DNA from: Paenibacillus anaericanus
GTDB taxonomy: Bacteria > Bacillota > Bacilli > Paenibacillales > Paenibacillaceae
Length of the DNA stretch: 64,000 bases
Assembly: GCF_003994475.1 (NCBI RefSeq)
Contig: NZ_RZNY01000007.1
Coordinates: forward strand, 1-64,000
Reading direction: 5' to 3'
Made by a program: the position numbers and the translations under genes. The notes beneath the pieces were generated by a model that made no database searches, had not been told where the DNA came from, and was given only the letters and a program-made list of their open reading frames with translations. Positions 1 to 8,052 of the stretch are shown here, piece after piece; within the stretch, counting starts at the first letter, position 1, and each line of letters begins with the position of its first letter.

Positions 1-154
1 CACATTTTAAACAAGAGCTATCAAAATACATCCATTATTACAACAACAAGCGAATTAAGGCAAAACTAAAAGGCATGAGTCCGGTACAGTACCGAACTCA
101 TGCCCAACAAATTGCCTAATAAAATAACCTGTCTAACTTTAGGGGGTCACTTCA
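1..154 (+). mobile_element. Right end of an IS3-family (IS150-like) insertion sequence
   Basis: The first 119 bases encode the C-terminus of an IS3-family transposase. The gene is followed by a short AT-rich stretch and then GGGGGTCACTTCA ending near 154, which resembles the TG...CA terminal inverted repeat of this family. The left part of the element lies outside the window, so whether it is complete and active cannot be judged. The exact end base and any target-site duplication are inferred, because only one end is visible. Confidence 0.75.
3..119 (+). CDS. IS3-family transposase (OrfB), C-terminal fragment
   Basis: The frame starting at base 3 is open from the window edge to a TAA at 117-119 and encodes 38 residues. 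They include [20 protein letters not shown] followed by [10 protein letters not shown]. The pattern H/Y-YNN-R-I-KLKGMSP-xYR is the hallmark end of IS3/IS150 OrfB integrase-type transposases, just after the catalytic DDE core. The core itself is outside the window. The fragment is truncated by the window edge, not by an observed mutation. Confidence 0.85.
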   Translation, partial: HFKQELSKYIHYYNNKRIKAKLKGMSPVQYRTHAQQIA

Positions 155-209
155 AGACAGATGCCTTGCTGTGGCGGTATTTGACTAAGATTTATCTATC
201 TTATTTTAA

Positions 210-1109
210 CTAATTAAACACAACCGTTTTGTTCTGATGAACGAGAATCCGATCCTCAATATGCCACTTCACTGCCCGGGCCAATACAACACGTTCAATG
301 GTTCGACCAATCCGCTTCAACTCACTAACATCATCACGGTGACTTACGCGCTGAACGTCCTGCTCAATAATCGGACCGCCGTCTAGCTCTTCCGTCACAT
401 AGTGAGCGGTTGCGCCAATAATTTTTACACCGCGTTCATATGCCTGAGCATACGGTTTACCACCCACAAATGCAGGAAGGAAGGAGTGATGAATATTGAT
501 AATCCGGTTGCGATACGGTCCAATTAGCGCCGGGGATACGATCTGCATATATCTGGCGAGTACGATGAGATCGACTTTACCATTAACGAGATCAAGTTGT
601 CTTTGCTCCGCTTCTAACTTCGTATTCGCTGTTACCGGGATATGATGATAAGGAATTCCGAAAGACTCTACAAATTCCTTCATATCAGGATGATTACTGA
701 TAACCATCGAAATCTCAGCATCCAGATCACCTGCTTGCCATTGCCATAGTAGTTCCACCAAACAATGGTCTTCCTTGGAGACAAAGATGGCCAGTTTCTT
801 CTTGTAACTTAGCTGATGAATATTCCATTTCATCTGAAACTTATCTGCAATTACGGAGAAATCTTTCTCCAATGCGACAAGCTTCTCCCCCAGCAGATCA
901 AGATCGAATTCCACCCGCATGAAGAACATTCCGCCCTCTGGATCCATCGTATACTGATCCGATTGTACAATATTAGCGCCATGTTCATGCAGAAAGTGTG
1001 AAACCGCTGCTACAATACCTGGTCCATCCGGACATGAAATTAACATCCGAGCACGATTATTTTCATAAGGTTTGACAGGTCTTCCGCCTGCCTTTATATG
1101 CGTATCCAT
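210..1109 (-). CDS. purU: Formyltetrahydrofolate deformylase PurU
   Basis: PurU hydrolyses 10-formyl-tetrahydrofolate to formate and tetrahydrofolate, balancing the one-carbon pool and supplying formate for PurT-type purine synthesis. The N-terminus is an ACT domain (about residues 20-95, CPDGPGIVAAVSHFL). The C-terminus is a formyltransferase-fold domain with the catalytic-region motif HHSFLPAFVGGKPY and then GATAHYV and DGGPIIEQD. An upstream in-frame ATG at 1121 has GGGGGA directly abutting it. The ATG at 1109 has GGAG at 6 bases and gives 299 aa, the usual family length, so I chose it. It lies 49 bases downstream of nfo on the same strand and could be cotranscribed. Confidence 0.93.
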   Translation of the reverse strand: MDTHIKAGGRPVKPYENNRARMLISCPDGPGIVAAVSHFLHEHGANIVQSDQYTMDPEGGMFFMRVEFDLDLLGEKLVALEKDFSVIADKFQMKWNIHQLSYKKKLAIFVSKEDHCLVELLWQWQAGDLDAEISMVISNHPDMKEFVESFGIPYHHIPVTANTKLEAEQRQLDLVNGKVDLIVLARYMQIVSPALIGPYRNRIINIHHSFLPAFVGGKPYAQAYERGVKIIGATAHYVTEELDGGPIIEQDVQRVSHRDDVSELKRIGRTIERVVLARAVKWHIEDRILVHQNKTVVFN

Positions 1110-1158
1110 CTTTCTCTCCATTCCCCCTGCATCATTGTGAGTTCTATTACGTTAAATA

Positions 1159-2271
1159 TTAAACTCTAGCAGCCAACCACGCCACCAGAAGTTGATTCAC
1201 TCGTTCCTCTGAGTGATCTGGGAATAGATTTGCTTCCATCACAAGATCATATAGTCGTTCTAACGGTTCACGTGGATCCGCTTTTTTAGCCTTGGCATCG
1301 TTTTTAAGAAGATCCCAAGTATCTAATACAAAGGCACGTTGCTGAAGATCACGCTTAGCAAAGAATTCACTTAGCTGTTCAACTTCTGCCACGAATGTAG
1401 CTCCTAGTCGTTCAGCAACTTGTCCTCTAAGAAGCGCGATTTCCACTTCATACATCGGACGTTGAGTCTTAGGATTCTTACCAATCCAAGGTGTCTCTAG
1501 AATGAAAGGTCTACCTTGTAGCGCTTCATGATGAACCAAAGCATGGATAGCTTCGAAACCTATCCAACCTGATCCAATTGGTGTATGGCGGTCTTTGCCC
1601 GCCCCAACTGGATTTTTGCTGTCATTAATGTGCACTACGGCGATCCGGTTCAGTCCAATAGTCTCATCAAAATGACGCAACACTCCATCCAGATCATTTA
1701 CAATATCATAGCCCGCATCATGAATATGGCAAGTATCCAAACATACCGTCAATCGTTCATTATGCTCTACCTTATTAATAATCGCAGCAAGCTCTTCAAA
1801 GCTTCGGCCTATTTCAGTACCTTTGCCAGCCATTGTCTCTAAGGCAATGTTAACATCGGTTTCATTCGTACCATTTAACACTTGATTCAAACCTGCGGCA
1901 ATTCTATCGATACCATACTCCGCATCTTTGTCCGTGAATGCACCGGGATGAAGCACAATGTTGCGGACACCAAGTGCGTGCGTACGACGGATTTCTTCCT
2001 GCAGGAAGTCAACTGCTAGCTCGTAGGTATTGGTCTTATATGAACCCAGATTGATAATGTATGGTGCATGAACGACGATCTCATCAATTCCTGCAGCCCC
2101 CATGGCGGTCTTACCTTCTTCGATAAACATCGACTCTATGGGTTTACGCCGTGTATTCTGCGGTGCTCCAGTATATATCATGAATGAGTTGGAACCGTAA
2201 GAAGCAGCCTCTGCTGTTGCGCTTAACAACCCTTTATCTGAGAACGAAACATGTGAACCTATTTTTAACAT
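1159..2271 (-). CDS. nfo: Endonuclease IV (AP endonuclease) with C-terminal extension
   Basis: This is a class II AP endonuclease of the Nfo family, a TIM-barrel enzyme with three zinc ions that incises DNA 5' of abasic sites in base-excision repair. It opens with [15 protein letters not shown]. Metal and active-site motifs visible are [47 protein letters not shown] with DRHTPIGSG, and ILETPW. The catalytic core ends near residue 280. About 90 further residues follow, giving 370 aa against roughly 280-300 for E. coli and B. subtilis Nfo. The start has an excellent GGAGGAG site. Confidence 0.93.
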   Translation of the reverse strand: MLKIGSHVSFSDKGLLSATAEAASYGSNSFMIYTGAPQNTRRKPIESMFIEEGKTAMGAAGIDEIVVHAPYIINLGSYKTNTYELAVDFLQEEIRRTHALGVRNIVLHPGAFTDKDAEYGIDRIAAGLNQVLNGTNETDVNIALETMAGKGTEIGRSFEELAAIINKVEHNERLTVCLDTCHIHDAGYDIVNDLDGVLRHFDETIGLNRIAVVHINDSKNPVGAGKDRHTPIGSGWIGFEAIHALVHHEALQGRPFILETPWIGKNPKTQRPMYEVEIALLRGQVAERLGATFVAEVEQLSEFFAKRDLQQRAFVLDTWDLLKNDAKAKKADPREPLERLYDLVMEANLFPDHSEERVNQLLVAWLAARV

Positions 2272-2492
2272 TTAATCTCCTCCTTCTAAACACCTCTTAT
2301 TTTATCCTCAATAACGAAAATAATCTAGGTGAGTTGAAAAACGAAGGCATGTAGTCCAAAGTATCTTTCCTCAACTAAAAAATTTTTCACTACTCTTATT
2401 GGCTTATCTCTCAATCTATTTACATCCGTTAGCCCGTCCAATCAAAGATGGTTTGAGGATCATAAATTGTATAAAAAAAGGAGGTTATCATT

Positions 2493-2645
2493 ATGTCTTC
2501 GAGAAAAAAAGTAATAGTAGTAAGACTCCATCCTGGACAAAAAGCGATTGTTATTTGTAGACATCGAAAGAATCAACGGAACCGGAACAATCGGAACACT
2601 CAAAATATTCAACCCATTCAGAATACTCCGAATTTTCCTTGCTAA
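2493..2645 (+). CDS. Small basic Asn/Arg-rich protein of unknown function
   Basis: I do not recognise the family. A 50-codon ORF begins at an ATG with AAAGGAGG eight bases upstream and ends at TAA 2643, just before a strong intrinsic terminator. The translation starts MSSRKKVIVVRLHPGQKAIV, then ICRHRKNQRNRNNRN, and ends with a Gln/Asn/Pro tail and a terminal Cys. There are no membrane segments and no signal peptide. The clean ribosome site, coding-like spacing and dedicated terminator make it a likely real gene with its own transcript. The charge pattern suggests nucleic-acid or ribosome contact, but that is only a guess. Confidence 0.6.
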   Translation: MSSRKKVIVVRLHPGQKAIVICRHRKNQRNRNNRNTQNIQPIQNTPNFPC

Positions 2646-2655
2646 TGAAATGCAC

Positions 2656-2682
2656 GAACGCTCATTTGAGCGTTCTTTTTTT
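2656..2682 (+). terminator. Intrinsic terminator of the small basic protein gene
   Basis: A perfect GAACGCTCA / TGAGCGTTC stem is followed by seven T residues. It starts 10 bases after the stop codon at 2645. Confidence 0.9.
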
Positions 2683-2730
2683 AGTTCTTCTATTCAGGTT
2701 AACTAGGGCTTCACTGACTTTATCACTGGA

Positions 2731-2765
2731 AAAATAAAAAACACCCTCGATTATTCAAGCGTGTT
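2731..2765 (-). terminator. Intrinsic terminator of the candidate RNA
   Basis: On the minus strand an 11-position stem with one central mismatch (AACACGCTTGA / TCGAGGGTGTT) and an ATAA loop is followed by TTTTTTATTTTT. On the plus strand there is no T run, so it is directional. Confidence 0.75.
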
Positions 2766-2990
2766 CCACTATCTCTGCCCTTTTCCGGGTTGATTATATT
2801 CTTATAACATTCGCATCTTGAACCGTAACCCCCGCTGAATACGGTAAGGCCGATTCAAGATGCGCTATAAGTTGCCCTCGTCGCCTGTAATCAAGCTGTA
2901 CCCATGACATTCATCACTAGATCCTAACTTTGGTCAGGCAATGCTTCCCAAGATGCTCCTTATACCCAGTTCTACGTTTCACTATCTTGA
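2731..2990 (-). ncRNA. Candidate structured non-coding RNA ending in an intrinsic terminator
   Basis: There is no convincing ORF between about 2690 and 3156, but the minus strand is rich in pairing. CTTATA/TATAAG plus GCATCTTGAA/TTCAAGATGC form a long hairpin (2801-2871), topped by ACCGTA/TACGGT. A CCTGAC-CAAA-GTTAGG hairpin lies near 2923-2938, and a CAAGAT/ATCTTG pairing spans 2949-2989. The unit ends in an AACAC-CTTGA/TCGAG-GTGTT hairpin followed by TTTTTTATTTTT (2765 to 2731). It is transcribed away from the DUF2621 gene and has no gene downstream on its strand, so a free-standing RNA is more likely than a riboswitch. The 5' end is unknown and I could not match it to 6S, tmRNA, SRP, RNase P or a known riboswitch. 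Confidence 0.45.
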
Positions 2991-3078
2991 ATCGTTTCAA
3001 ATAAAGTTACTTTTTCTTCCTGCACTATCTCCTCTGGGGTGTATAGTAATAATTGTCATTGACATCCTATATGAACTC

Positions 3079-3107
3079 TCGAAAATAATCTTGAAATAAG
3101 GTATACT
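3079..3107 (+). promoter_or_regulatory. Possible sigma-A promoter for the DUF2621 gene
   Basis: TCGAAA and TATACT are separated by 17 bases and lie about 50 bases upstream of the gene start. The -10 is good and the -35 is weak. A TTGACA at 3059-3064 lies upstream but lacks a good -10 at the right distance. Confidence 0.35.
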
Positions 3108-3156
3108 TCTTATCAGATTGAGGTGTTATAAGAGTATAGATGAGGTGATAATAACC

Positions 3157-3624
3157 ATGTGGCACTCTACTTTGTACACGCTTACCACGTCTGGACCAAA
3201 TCGTTGGTTTATGAATTCCATTGTGTTCTGGGGATTTATCATGCTTGGAGCCATGACGATTGGCGGATTCTTTATGTTTCGTAAATTCATAAAGGTGCTT
3301 CCTAAGGCTGATGGTATGTCCAAACTCGATTGGCAGAATCATTGGGTAGAGAAAAGTCGTCATTTATGGACGGATGACGCTAAATCCTTCCTCGAATTAC
3401 TCGTGGCACCTGTTCCGAGTGCGTTCAGAGATATTGCCAAACACTCCATTGCCGCCGAAATCGGCAAAATCGCATTACAAGATAGCGCGGAAGAAGTGAC
3501 TCGAGACCACTGCATCAAAGGTTATATCGTTGCGACACCTCAGAGAGATAATAAGTTTCTCGTTCGTTTCTTAGAGAAGAATCAAATCGATTATAGTCCT
3601 TATCAACATCTGCTGAACAAATAA
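3157..3624 (+). CDS. DUF2621 family membrane-anchored protein (YneK-like)
   Basis: A 155-residue protein resembling the DUF2621/YneK family of Bacillales, whose function is not established. It has one N-terminal membrane segment (about residues 20-42, IVFWGFIMLGAMTIGGFFMF) followed by a soluble part containing PVPSAFRDIAKHSIAAEI and a conserved acidic/His region (EEVTRDHCIKGYI). The longer frame begins at 3118 but has no ribosome site. The ATG at 3157 is preceded by GAGGTGAT with good spacing and was chosen. It is monocistronic, with its own terminator downstream. Confidence 0.7.
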   Translation: MWHSTLYTLTTSGPNRWFMNSIVFWGFIMLGAMTIGGFFMFRKFIKVLPKADGMSKLDWQNHWVEKSRHLWTDDAKSFLELLVAPVPSAFRDIAKHSIAAEIGKIALQDSAEEVTRDHCIKGYIVATPQRDNKFLVRFLEKNQIDYSPYQHLLNK

Positions 3625-3638
3625 ATTACCGAACTTCC

Positions 3639-3686
3639 CATCCGGCCCTGACATTCTTGATTCAGTCAGTGGACGGATGTTTTTTT
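3639..3686 (+). terminator. Intrinsic terminator after the DUF2621 gene
   Basis: CATCCG/CGGATG and CTGAC/GTCAG arms are followed by a run of T residues. Confidence 0.8.
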
Positions 3687-3729
3687 ATTATTAATACAAT
3701 TCGGTCTAGCTCAAGGGAGGAAGATGATA

Positions 3730-4641
3730 TTGAAGATCGTCATTTTCGGAGGAACGGGATTTATTGGTAGTGCATTAATGTCATTTTGGTTGGAAAAGGG
3801 ATATGAAGTTATCATTGTAACGCGAAAACAAACAAAAAGAATGCTTGCTCAAGAAGAACCTGCACTTTCCTACTTAACATGGAATGAGCTTGAGAATAAT
3901 GTGAATTCCCCACACGACGTGAGCGCAGTGGTTAATCTAGCCGGTGCCACTATCAATCAACGTTGGACTCCTAGCGCCAAGGTGAACATTTTGAAGTCGC
4001 GATTGACAGCCACAGAGTCGGTTGCACGCTGGGTTAAATCTTTAGACTGCAAACCGGAGGTCATTATACAGGGGTCTGCTGTAGGGATTTATGGAACTTC
4101 TCTTGAGGAGGAGTTTGACGAGAATTCAAAGACTTCCTCCCATGATTATTTGGCGAATGTGACTAGACAGTGGGAGAATGCTGCAGATCATGGTTTTCAA
4201 AACATTCGTCTGGTTAAACTTCGGACAGGTGTTGTACTCGGAAATAACGGCGGTGCCTATCCGCTCATGGCTCTTCCCTATAAAATCGGAATCGGAGGCC
4301 GAATAGGAAGCGGAAAACAATGGATTCCGTGGATTCACCTTTCGGATTTGGTTTCTTTAATCGACTTTTGTATCTCCCACCGTGATGTCGCCGGTCCAGT
4401 TAACGCGGTTAGTCCTAATCCCGTCACCAATAATGAATTCGGTAATACTATCAGTTCTATATACCATAGACCGAACTGGCTTCCGCTTCCGGAATTTTTT
4501 CTAAAAACTGCGTTAGGGGACATGTCCTCGCTCCTACTAGAAGGCCAGAAAGTGATGCCACATACCGCACTGCGTTACGGCTTTGAATTTACCTATCCTA
4601 CATTGCATGAAGCGTTAGTCGATCTGAAAATGAAATCGTAG
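3730..4641 (+). CDS. TIGR01777-family NAD(P)-dependent epimerase (YfhF-like)
   Basis: An SDR-fold protein of the YfhF/SulA-like TIGR01777 family. The N-terminal dinucleotide motif GGTGFIGSAL is followed by VVNLAGA, the GSAVGIYG segment with its expected Tyr, the conserved LRTGVVLG, and WIPWIHLSDL. The C-terminal domain (DUF1731-like) ends in RYGFEFTYPTLHEAL. The substrate is unknown for the family. An ATG at 3724 is only three bases from GGGAGG. The TTG at 3730 has nine-base spacing and gives the canonical start M-KIVIFGGTGFIG, so I prefer it; the protein is then 303 aa. Confidence 0.88.
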   Translation: MKIVIFGGTGFIGSALMSFWLEKGYEVIIVTRKQTKRMLAQEEPALSYLTWNELENNVNSPHDVSAVVNLAGATINQRWTPSAKVNILKSRLTATESVARWVKSLDCKPEVIIQGSAVGIYGTSLEEEFDENSKTSSHDYLANVTRQWENAADHGFQNIRLVKLRTGVVLGNNGGAYPLMALPYKIGIGGRIGSGKQWIPWIHLSDLVSLIDFCISHRDVAGPVNAVSPNPVTNNEFGNTISSIYHRPNWLPLPEFFLKTALGDMSSLLLEGQKVMPHTALRYGFEFTYPTLHEALVDLKMKS

Positions 4642-4684
4642 CCTATTGAAGAATCTCATACAGAAAATCCATTGGTTTGGCTGA

Positions 4685-6445
4685 TTACATTCCTTCTTTG
4701 CAACACTTAAAGGAAGTATCTGCGATCGAAAACACATCTCCCGCCTCTAGTGGATAGTCTTTATAGGGAGCAATAAGTTCTCCTTTTAGTTTGGTGCCAT
4801 TTTTAGAACCCAGATCTTTCAGGCTACAACCGTTTGTCGTAATCATCAGCTCAACATGAGCTCGTGATACACCTACTGCTTTCTCCACATACTGAACAAT
4901 TTCTTCCGACCGACCTATCACAAAACTTCCCGTCTTCAGAGCAATACGCTGAGTTCCTCCTCCTGTGGAGTCATAACGTTCCAAATAGCTAAGCGTCGCT
5001 GGCAGAGGCAAAGAATAACTATCCCGATCCTGAACCATAGGTCTCTTCAGTAATACAGTTGCTGGGTTAACAGGGGGCCCTATTTCTATTCCTACTACCG
5101 AGTCATTGTATTTCTCCTTCGGGATTGCGTAAGGGATCTGAGCTGGATAGGGTTCTTGGATAGGATTCGATACGTAAGTTGGATAATCAATCTGAGTTGA
5201 ATAGGCTTCCTGAGTTAGTCGAGGTGATTGCGGTTGCTGTTTATGCGCATTTTGTGGATTCTCTCTTGGAGCATTAGGGAAAGTGACGTCCCCCACGTCA
5301 TTCCATCTCCACTTTTCATCAAAGTCTGCTACCTTCGGCTTGCCCCGCTGGCCCTTCTTGCCCTTCCATGTTATCTCCTCCTGCTTCTGATCTTGATCAT
5401 CGAAATTAGTTGAATTAGATTGGGCTAACTGCGTAGCCATTCCTTGCACTGGTAGCTGTAGCTTACCTGCTCTTATGAGCAGAACGGCAACACCAAATAC
5501 AAGAGTCAGTCCCATACATATATATAAATTCAAGCTTACAGGGTGATCTAAGTATAGAAGCTTCCAGCATAATGCATCGATAAGTATTGCTCCAACTATG
5601 TAATAAAAATGCTTGGGAGAGTCCGAACCACTTTCATCTGAATCCGCAAGTGTATCATTATCATCAGAATGAAATAATTGCGGAGTCTTCCATATTGGAG
5701 ACTCGTTAGATTCATTTCTCCTAAGGGAGCTATACTCTAATCCAACTCTCTCACTAGCAACTGCCGATTGGGAATACGATGGTAAATATTCTTTTATTAC
5801 GGCTCTAGATTCCTCATATTTACTTTGCATCTGTAACTCATGGCTAGATTTATGGCGCACTGTTGGTTCATCATCAGCCAGTAACTCAATTAGCATCCTC
5901 TTTAATGCCGGAATAGAGAATAAGTCATCCCGACAAAAGGATAATATTTTCTGGATTCCATTACCCTCCATATGCGAGATACTTGTCATGAGTCTTGTGA
6001 TCAAACCCAACAGCATGATATGAACCGGATTTACAATTAAAGGTTCCTTCAATGGAACATAGGTGAGATAGAGTATACCGCTAGTTAAGGGTTCTTCTAC
6101 AAAAATAAACTCCTCTTCCAAAATGTAATTTCCCGGAGATAACATATATCCTTTACTATCATCCAACACAGTAATGATCTGGAGAAGGAGGCTGTAAAAC
6201 TCCGGCATACTCATCTTATCGCTCTTCAAACATTGAGATAACATTCTTCTGCCCGTAATATCATAGTGAAGACTAACCTTGTAATCTACTTCTCGAATGT
6301 CCAGCCGCAATAATCCAGGTACAGAAATTGACATCAGCATCTCCTTCTGTACCAGATTGATCCGTTGGGGTTCTATATGACCTTCCGCTCTCAAAATCAT
6401 AAATGTTCCGCCATCCCTGACATAGTCAACATGTAAACCCATCAT
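4685..6445 (-). CDS. DUF6382/FHA-domain protein, last gene of the Tad pilus operon
   Basis: The N-terminal 175 residues match the DUF6382-type region often found before FHA domains in Paenibacillus Tad loci. A low-complexity linker follows, then two adjacent membrane segments (about 282-300 and 306-327), a long Pro/Gln-rich cytoplasmic or external linker, and a C-terminal FHA domain (about 500-580). The FHA phosphothreonine-binding signature is intact: GSFVIGRS, VSRAHVEL and LGSKNGTKL. FHA domains read Thr phosphorylation, so this protein may couple pilus assembly to a Ser/Thr kinase; no kinase gene is in the window. It starts 17 bases after the prepilin peptidase stop, with a GGGGGAG site. 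Confidence 0.8.
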   Translation of the reverse strand: MMGLHVDYVRDGGTFMILRAEGHIEPQRINLVQKEMLMSISVPGLLRLDIREVDYKVSLHYDITGRRMLSQCLKSDKMSMPEFYSLLLQIITVLDDSKGYMLSPGNYILEEEFIFVEEPLTSGILYLTYVPLKEPLIVNPVHIMLLGLITRLMTSISHMEGNGIQKILSFCRDDLFSIPALKRMLIELLADDEPTVRHKSSHELQMQSKYEESRAVIKEYLPSYSQSAVASERVGLEYSSLRRNESNESPIWKTPQLFHSDDNDTLADSDESGSDSPKHFYYIVGAILIDALCWKLLYLDHPVSLNLYICMGLTLVFGVAVLLIRAGKLQLPVQGMATQLAQSNSTNFDDQDQKQEEITWKGKKGQRGKPKVADFDEKWRWNDVGDVTFPNAPRENPQNAHKQQPQSPRLTQEAYSTQIDYPTYVSNPIQEPYPAQIPYAIPKEKYNDSVVGIEIGPPVNPATVLLKRPMVQDRDSYSLPLPATLSYLERYDSTGGGTQRIALKTGSFVIGRSEEIVQYVEKAVGVSRAHVELMITTNGCSLKDLGSKNGTKLKGELIAPYKDYPLEAGDVFSIADTSFKCCKEGM

Positions 6446-6462
6446 TAGCTCTCCCCCTTACT

Positions 6463-6969
6463 TTAGAAATAGTAGAACGCCATGACAGCACCTGGCAGCA
6501 CAGCAAGCATGAACGGGAACTGCAGATGCCCTTTGGCATTCGCTTGGATCGGCAATAGGCTCTTCAGAATGACGGCTCCAAGCACGCTATTTAGAACTCC
6601 ACGTACCCTAGTAAACATTTCCCTTCTCCAAATCAAAATGATCAAACCAATACATCCAGCAGCAAAGATAGAGTACATCATCGTGGACAGAGTTAAACTC
6701 ATACCACACCATGCGCCAACCCCACCGAATAGCTTCACATCGCCCCCGCCTACAGCTCCTACCCAGTAAAGGATCATCATCAGTCCAAAACCGACACCAA
6801 ACCCTTTGAGTGCAAAAACAGTTCCCGCACTTCCTTCCAACAATGTATGAACTAAGATTCCAAGAATCATACCGCTCACCGTGATCACATTTGGTATCTT
6901 CATTGACCTGATATCAGTTATGAATGCGATAATAAGCAAAAGAAAACAACCCCAAGCCCAATATTCCAC
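6463..6969 (-). CDS. Prepilin peptidase, A24 family (TadV/CpaA-like)
   Basis: An inner-membrane aspartyl peptidase that cleaves the short leader of Flp-type pilins. It has 168 aa and about five or six membrane segments. Both catalytic aspartates are present: the first in FITDIRSMKIPN (about residue 19) and the second in the GxGD motif VGGGDVKLFGG. It lacks the N-methylation domain of PilD, as is normal for TadV/CpaA. The start is a GTG preceded by AGGGGGAT. It follows the TadE-like gene after an intergenic gap of 108 bases that carries two near-copies of a TTTTGTAGCGTTACTT-like sequence. Confidence 0.9.
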   Translation of the reverse strand: MEYWAWGCFLLLIIAFITDIRSMKIPNVITVSGMILGILVHTLLEGSAGTVFALKGFGVGFGLMMILYWVGAVGGGDVKLFGGVGAWCGMSLTLSTMMYSIFAAGCIGLIILIWRREMFTRVRGVLNSVLGAVILKSLLPIQANAKGHLQFPFMLAVLPGAVMAFYYF

Positions 6970-6984
6970 ATCGTATCCCCCTTA

Positions 6985-7072
6985 AAGTTTTGTAGCGTTA
7001 CTTCAAAGATTACGGTTCGTACAAAACTGCCTCGAAAGCATACGCTAAGTTTTGTTAGCGTTACTTCCATGA
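6985..7072. repeat. Short imperfect direct repeat between tad genes
   Basis: AGTTTTGTAGCGTTACTTCAAAGATTAC near 6985 and AGTTTTGTTAGCGTTACTTCCATGATTAC near 7049 are nearly identical 28-base units about 65 bases apart in the gap between the TadE-like and prepilin peptidase genes. Each copy is shown here broken from the other; their role is unknown. Confidence 0.6.
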
Positions 7073-7077
7073 TTACA

Positions 7078-8052
7078 CTATTTGTTGTTTGGACTGACTA
7101 CATCAAATACCTCTGTTGTACGTAACCCCTCCTGTGTCTCGATGACGATCGTCCATGTTCCAGGCGTAGTGTTCCCACCGACCAGCCACTCCCAATCTAC
7201 GATTCCACTAGCATCTGCGGTTGCTTCCCCAAGATATTTAGCCTTACTGGTACCACTCTTGTAATATACAGTTAGCTTGGCTGTTGTACCGGGTTCAATT
7301 TTTGCAGAGACATTAGCCTTATGCCCTGCGTAGGCTGGATCGGGTTTGGAGAGAATTACGGCATATTGTCCTTGCTCTACCTCCCCTTCTCCGGCATTCT
7401 CATTTAGTTCTCCGGTATCTCCAATCCACAGACGCTCCTCGGCTCTCGATTGAAGTACCAATTTCCGGTTCGTAAAAGGTACTTTGATAGGCAATTCATA
7501 ACTAATTTCTATTCCAAAATAGGGATTACTCCCTGTCCTTAAATCAGGAACGGTTACACGACTGACATGCAGTCGCTCTTCATGAAGCAATGTTCCTTCA
7601 AGAAAAGGGTGCAACAGAGGTTTCATCACCGGATCAAGTACACTTTCGAGCACACTATTCTTCAAATCCTGAAGTGGTTCGTCTCCTTTAACTGCAGCTT
7701 CTCTAATCCATTCATTTAGCGGGGAGGGTAAGTCAGCTGCATATTGATCGGCCCAGTCCACTAATGATAGCTTGGGTATCTTAAGGTTAGATGCATTCTC
7801 ACTCTCATTCACATTCTCTTTGGCATGCGCCTCCACTGCTAACGCTACTGGGTAAATATGTGAAGAGACGAGTTTCACTGCATTAGAAGCCACCGTATTC
7901 ATTTGCGTTGTTAGTAGAGTCATCTGAACCATATAGATAAAGAAAAACACAACGATTATAAATACTGGCATAACCAGGGCAGCCTCAAGCACAATACTCC
8001 CCTTTGATCCCACTATCTCTTTAGTACGAGAAGTCCGCTTGTTTATCGACAT
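7078..8052 (-). CDS. TadE-like pseudopilin with C-terminal Ig-like domain
   Basis: The N-terminus carries the TadE-type segment: GSKGSIVLEAALVMPVFIIV leads into a long hydrophobic helix (about residues 18-45) with the characteristic early Glu. This is followed by a globular region and a C-terminal domain (about 225-324, NVSAKIEPGTTAKLTVYY to WTIVIETQEG) that looks like an immunoglobulin-like beta sandwich. The inferred role is a minor pilin or surface-exposed tip or anchor subunit. A longer frame starts at 8079 inside the upstream gene; the ATG at 8052 overlaps the preceding gene by 32 bases and has GGAAGGAAG upstream. Confidence 0.7.
   Translation of the reverse strand: MSINKRTSRTKEIVGSKGSIVLEAALVMPVFIIVVFFFIYMVQMTLLTTQMNTVASNAVKLVSSHIYPVALAVEAHAKENVNESENASNLKIPKLSLVDWADQYAADLPSPLNEWIREAAVKGDEPLQDLKNSVLESVLDPVMKPLLHPFLEGTLLHEERLHVSRVTVPDLRTGSNPYFGIEISYELPIKVPFTNRKLVLQSRAEERLWIGDTGELNENAGEGEVEQGQYAVILSKPDPAYAGHKANVSAKIEPGTTAKLTVYYKSGTSKAKYLGEATADASGIVDWEWLVGGNTTPGTWTIVIETQEGLRTTEVFDVVSPNNK

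Noticed and set aside
2731-2990. Identification of the minus-strand RNA as 6S RNA
   Set aside because: It does not form the long single rod with a central bubble that defines 6S, and the ends do not pair, so I left it unnamed.
3067-3363. Minus-strand ORF overlapping the DUF2621 gene
   Set aside because: It lies opposite a well-supported gene with a good ribosome site, and the translated sequence has no recognisable pattern.
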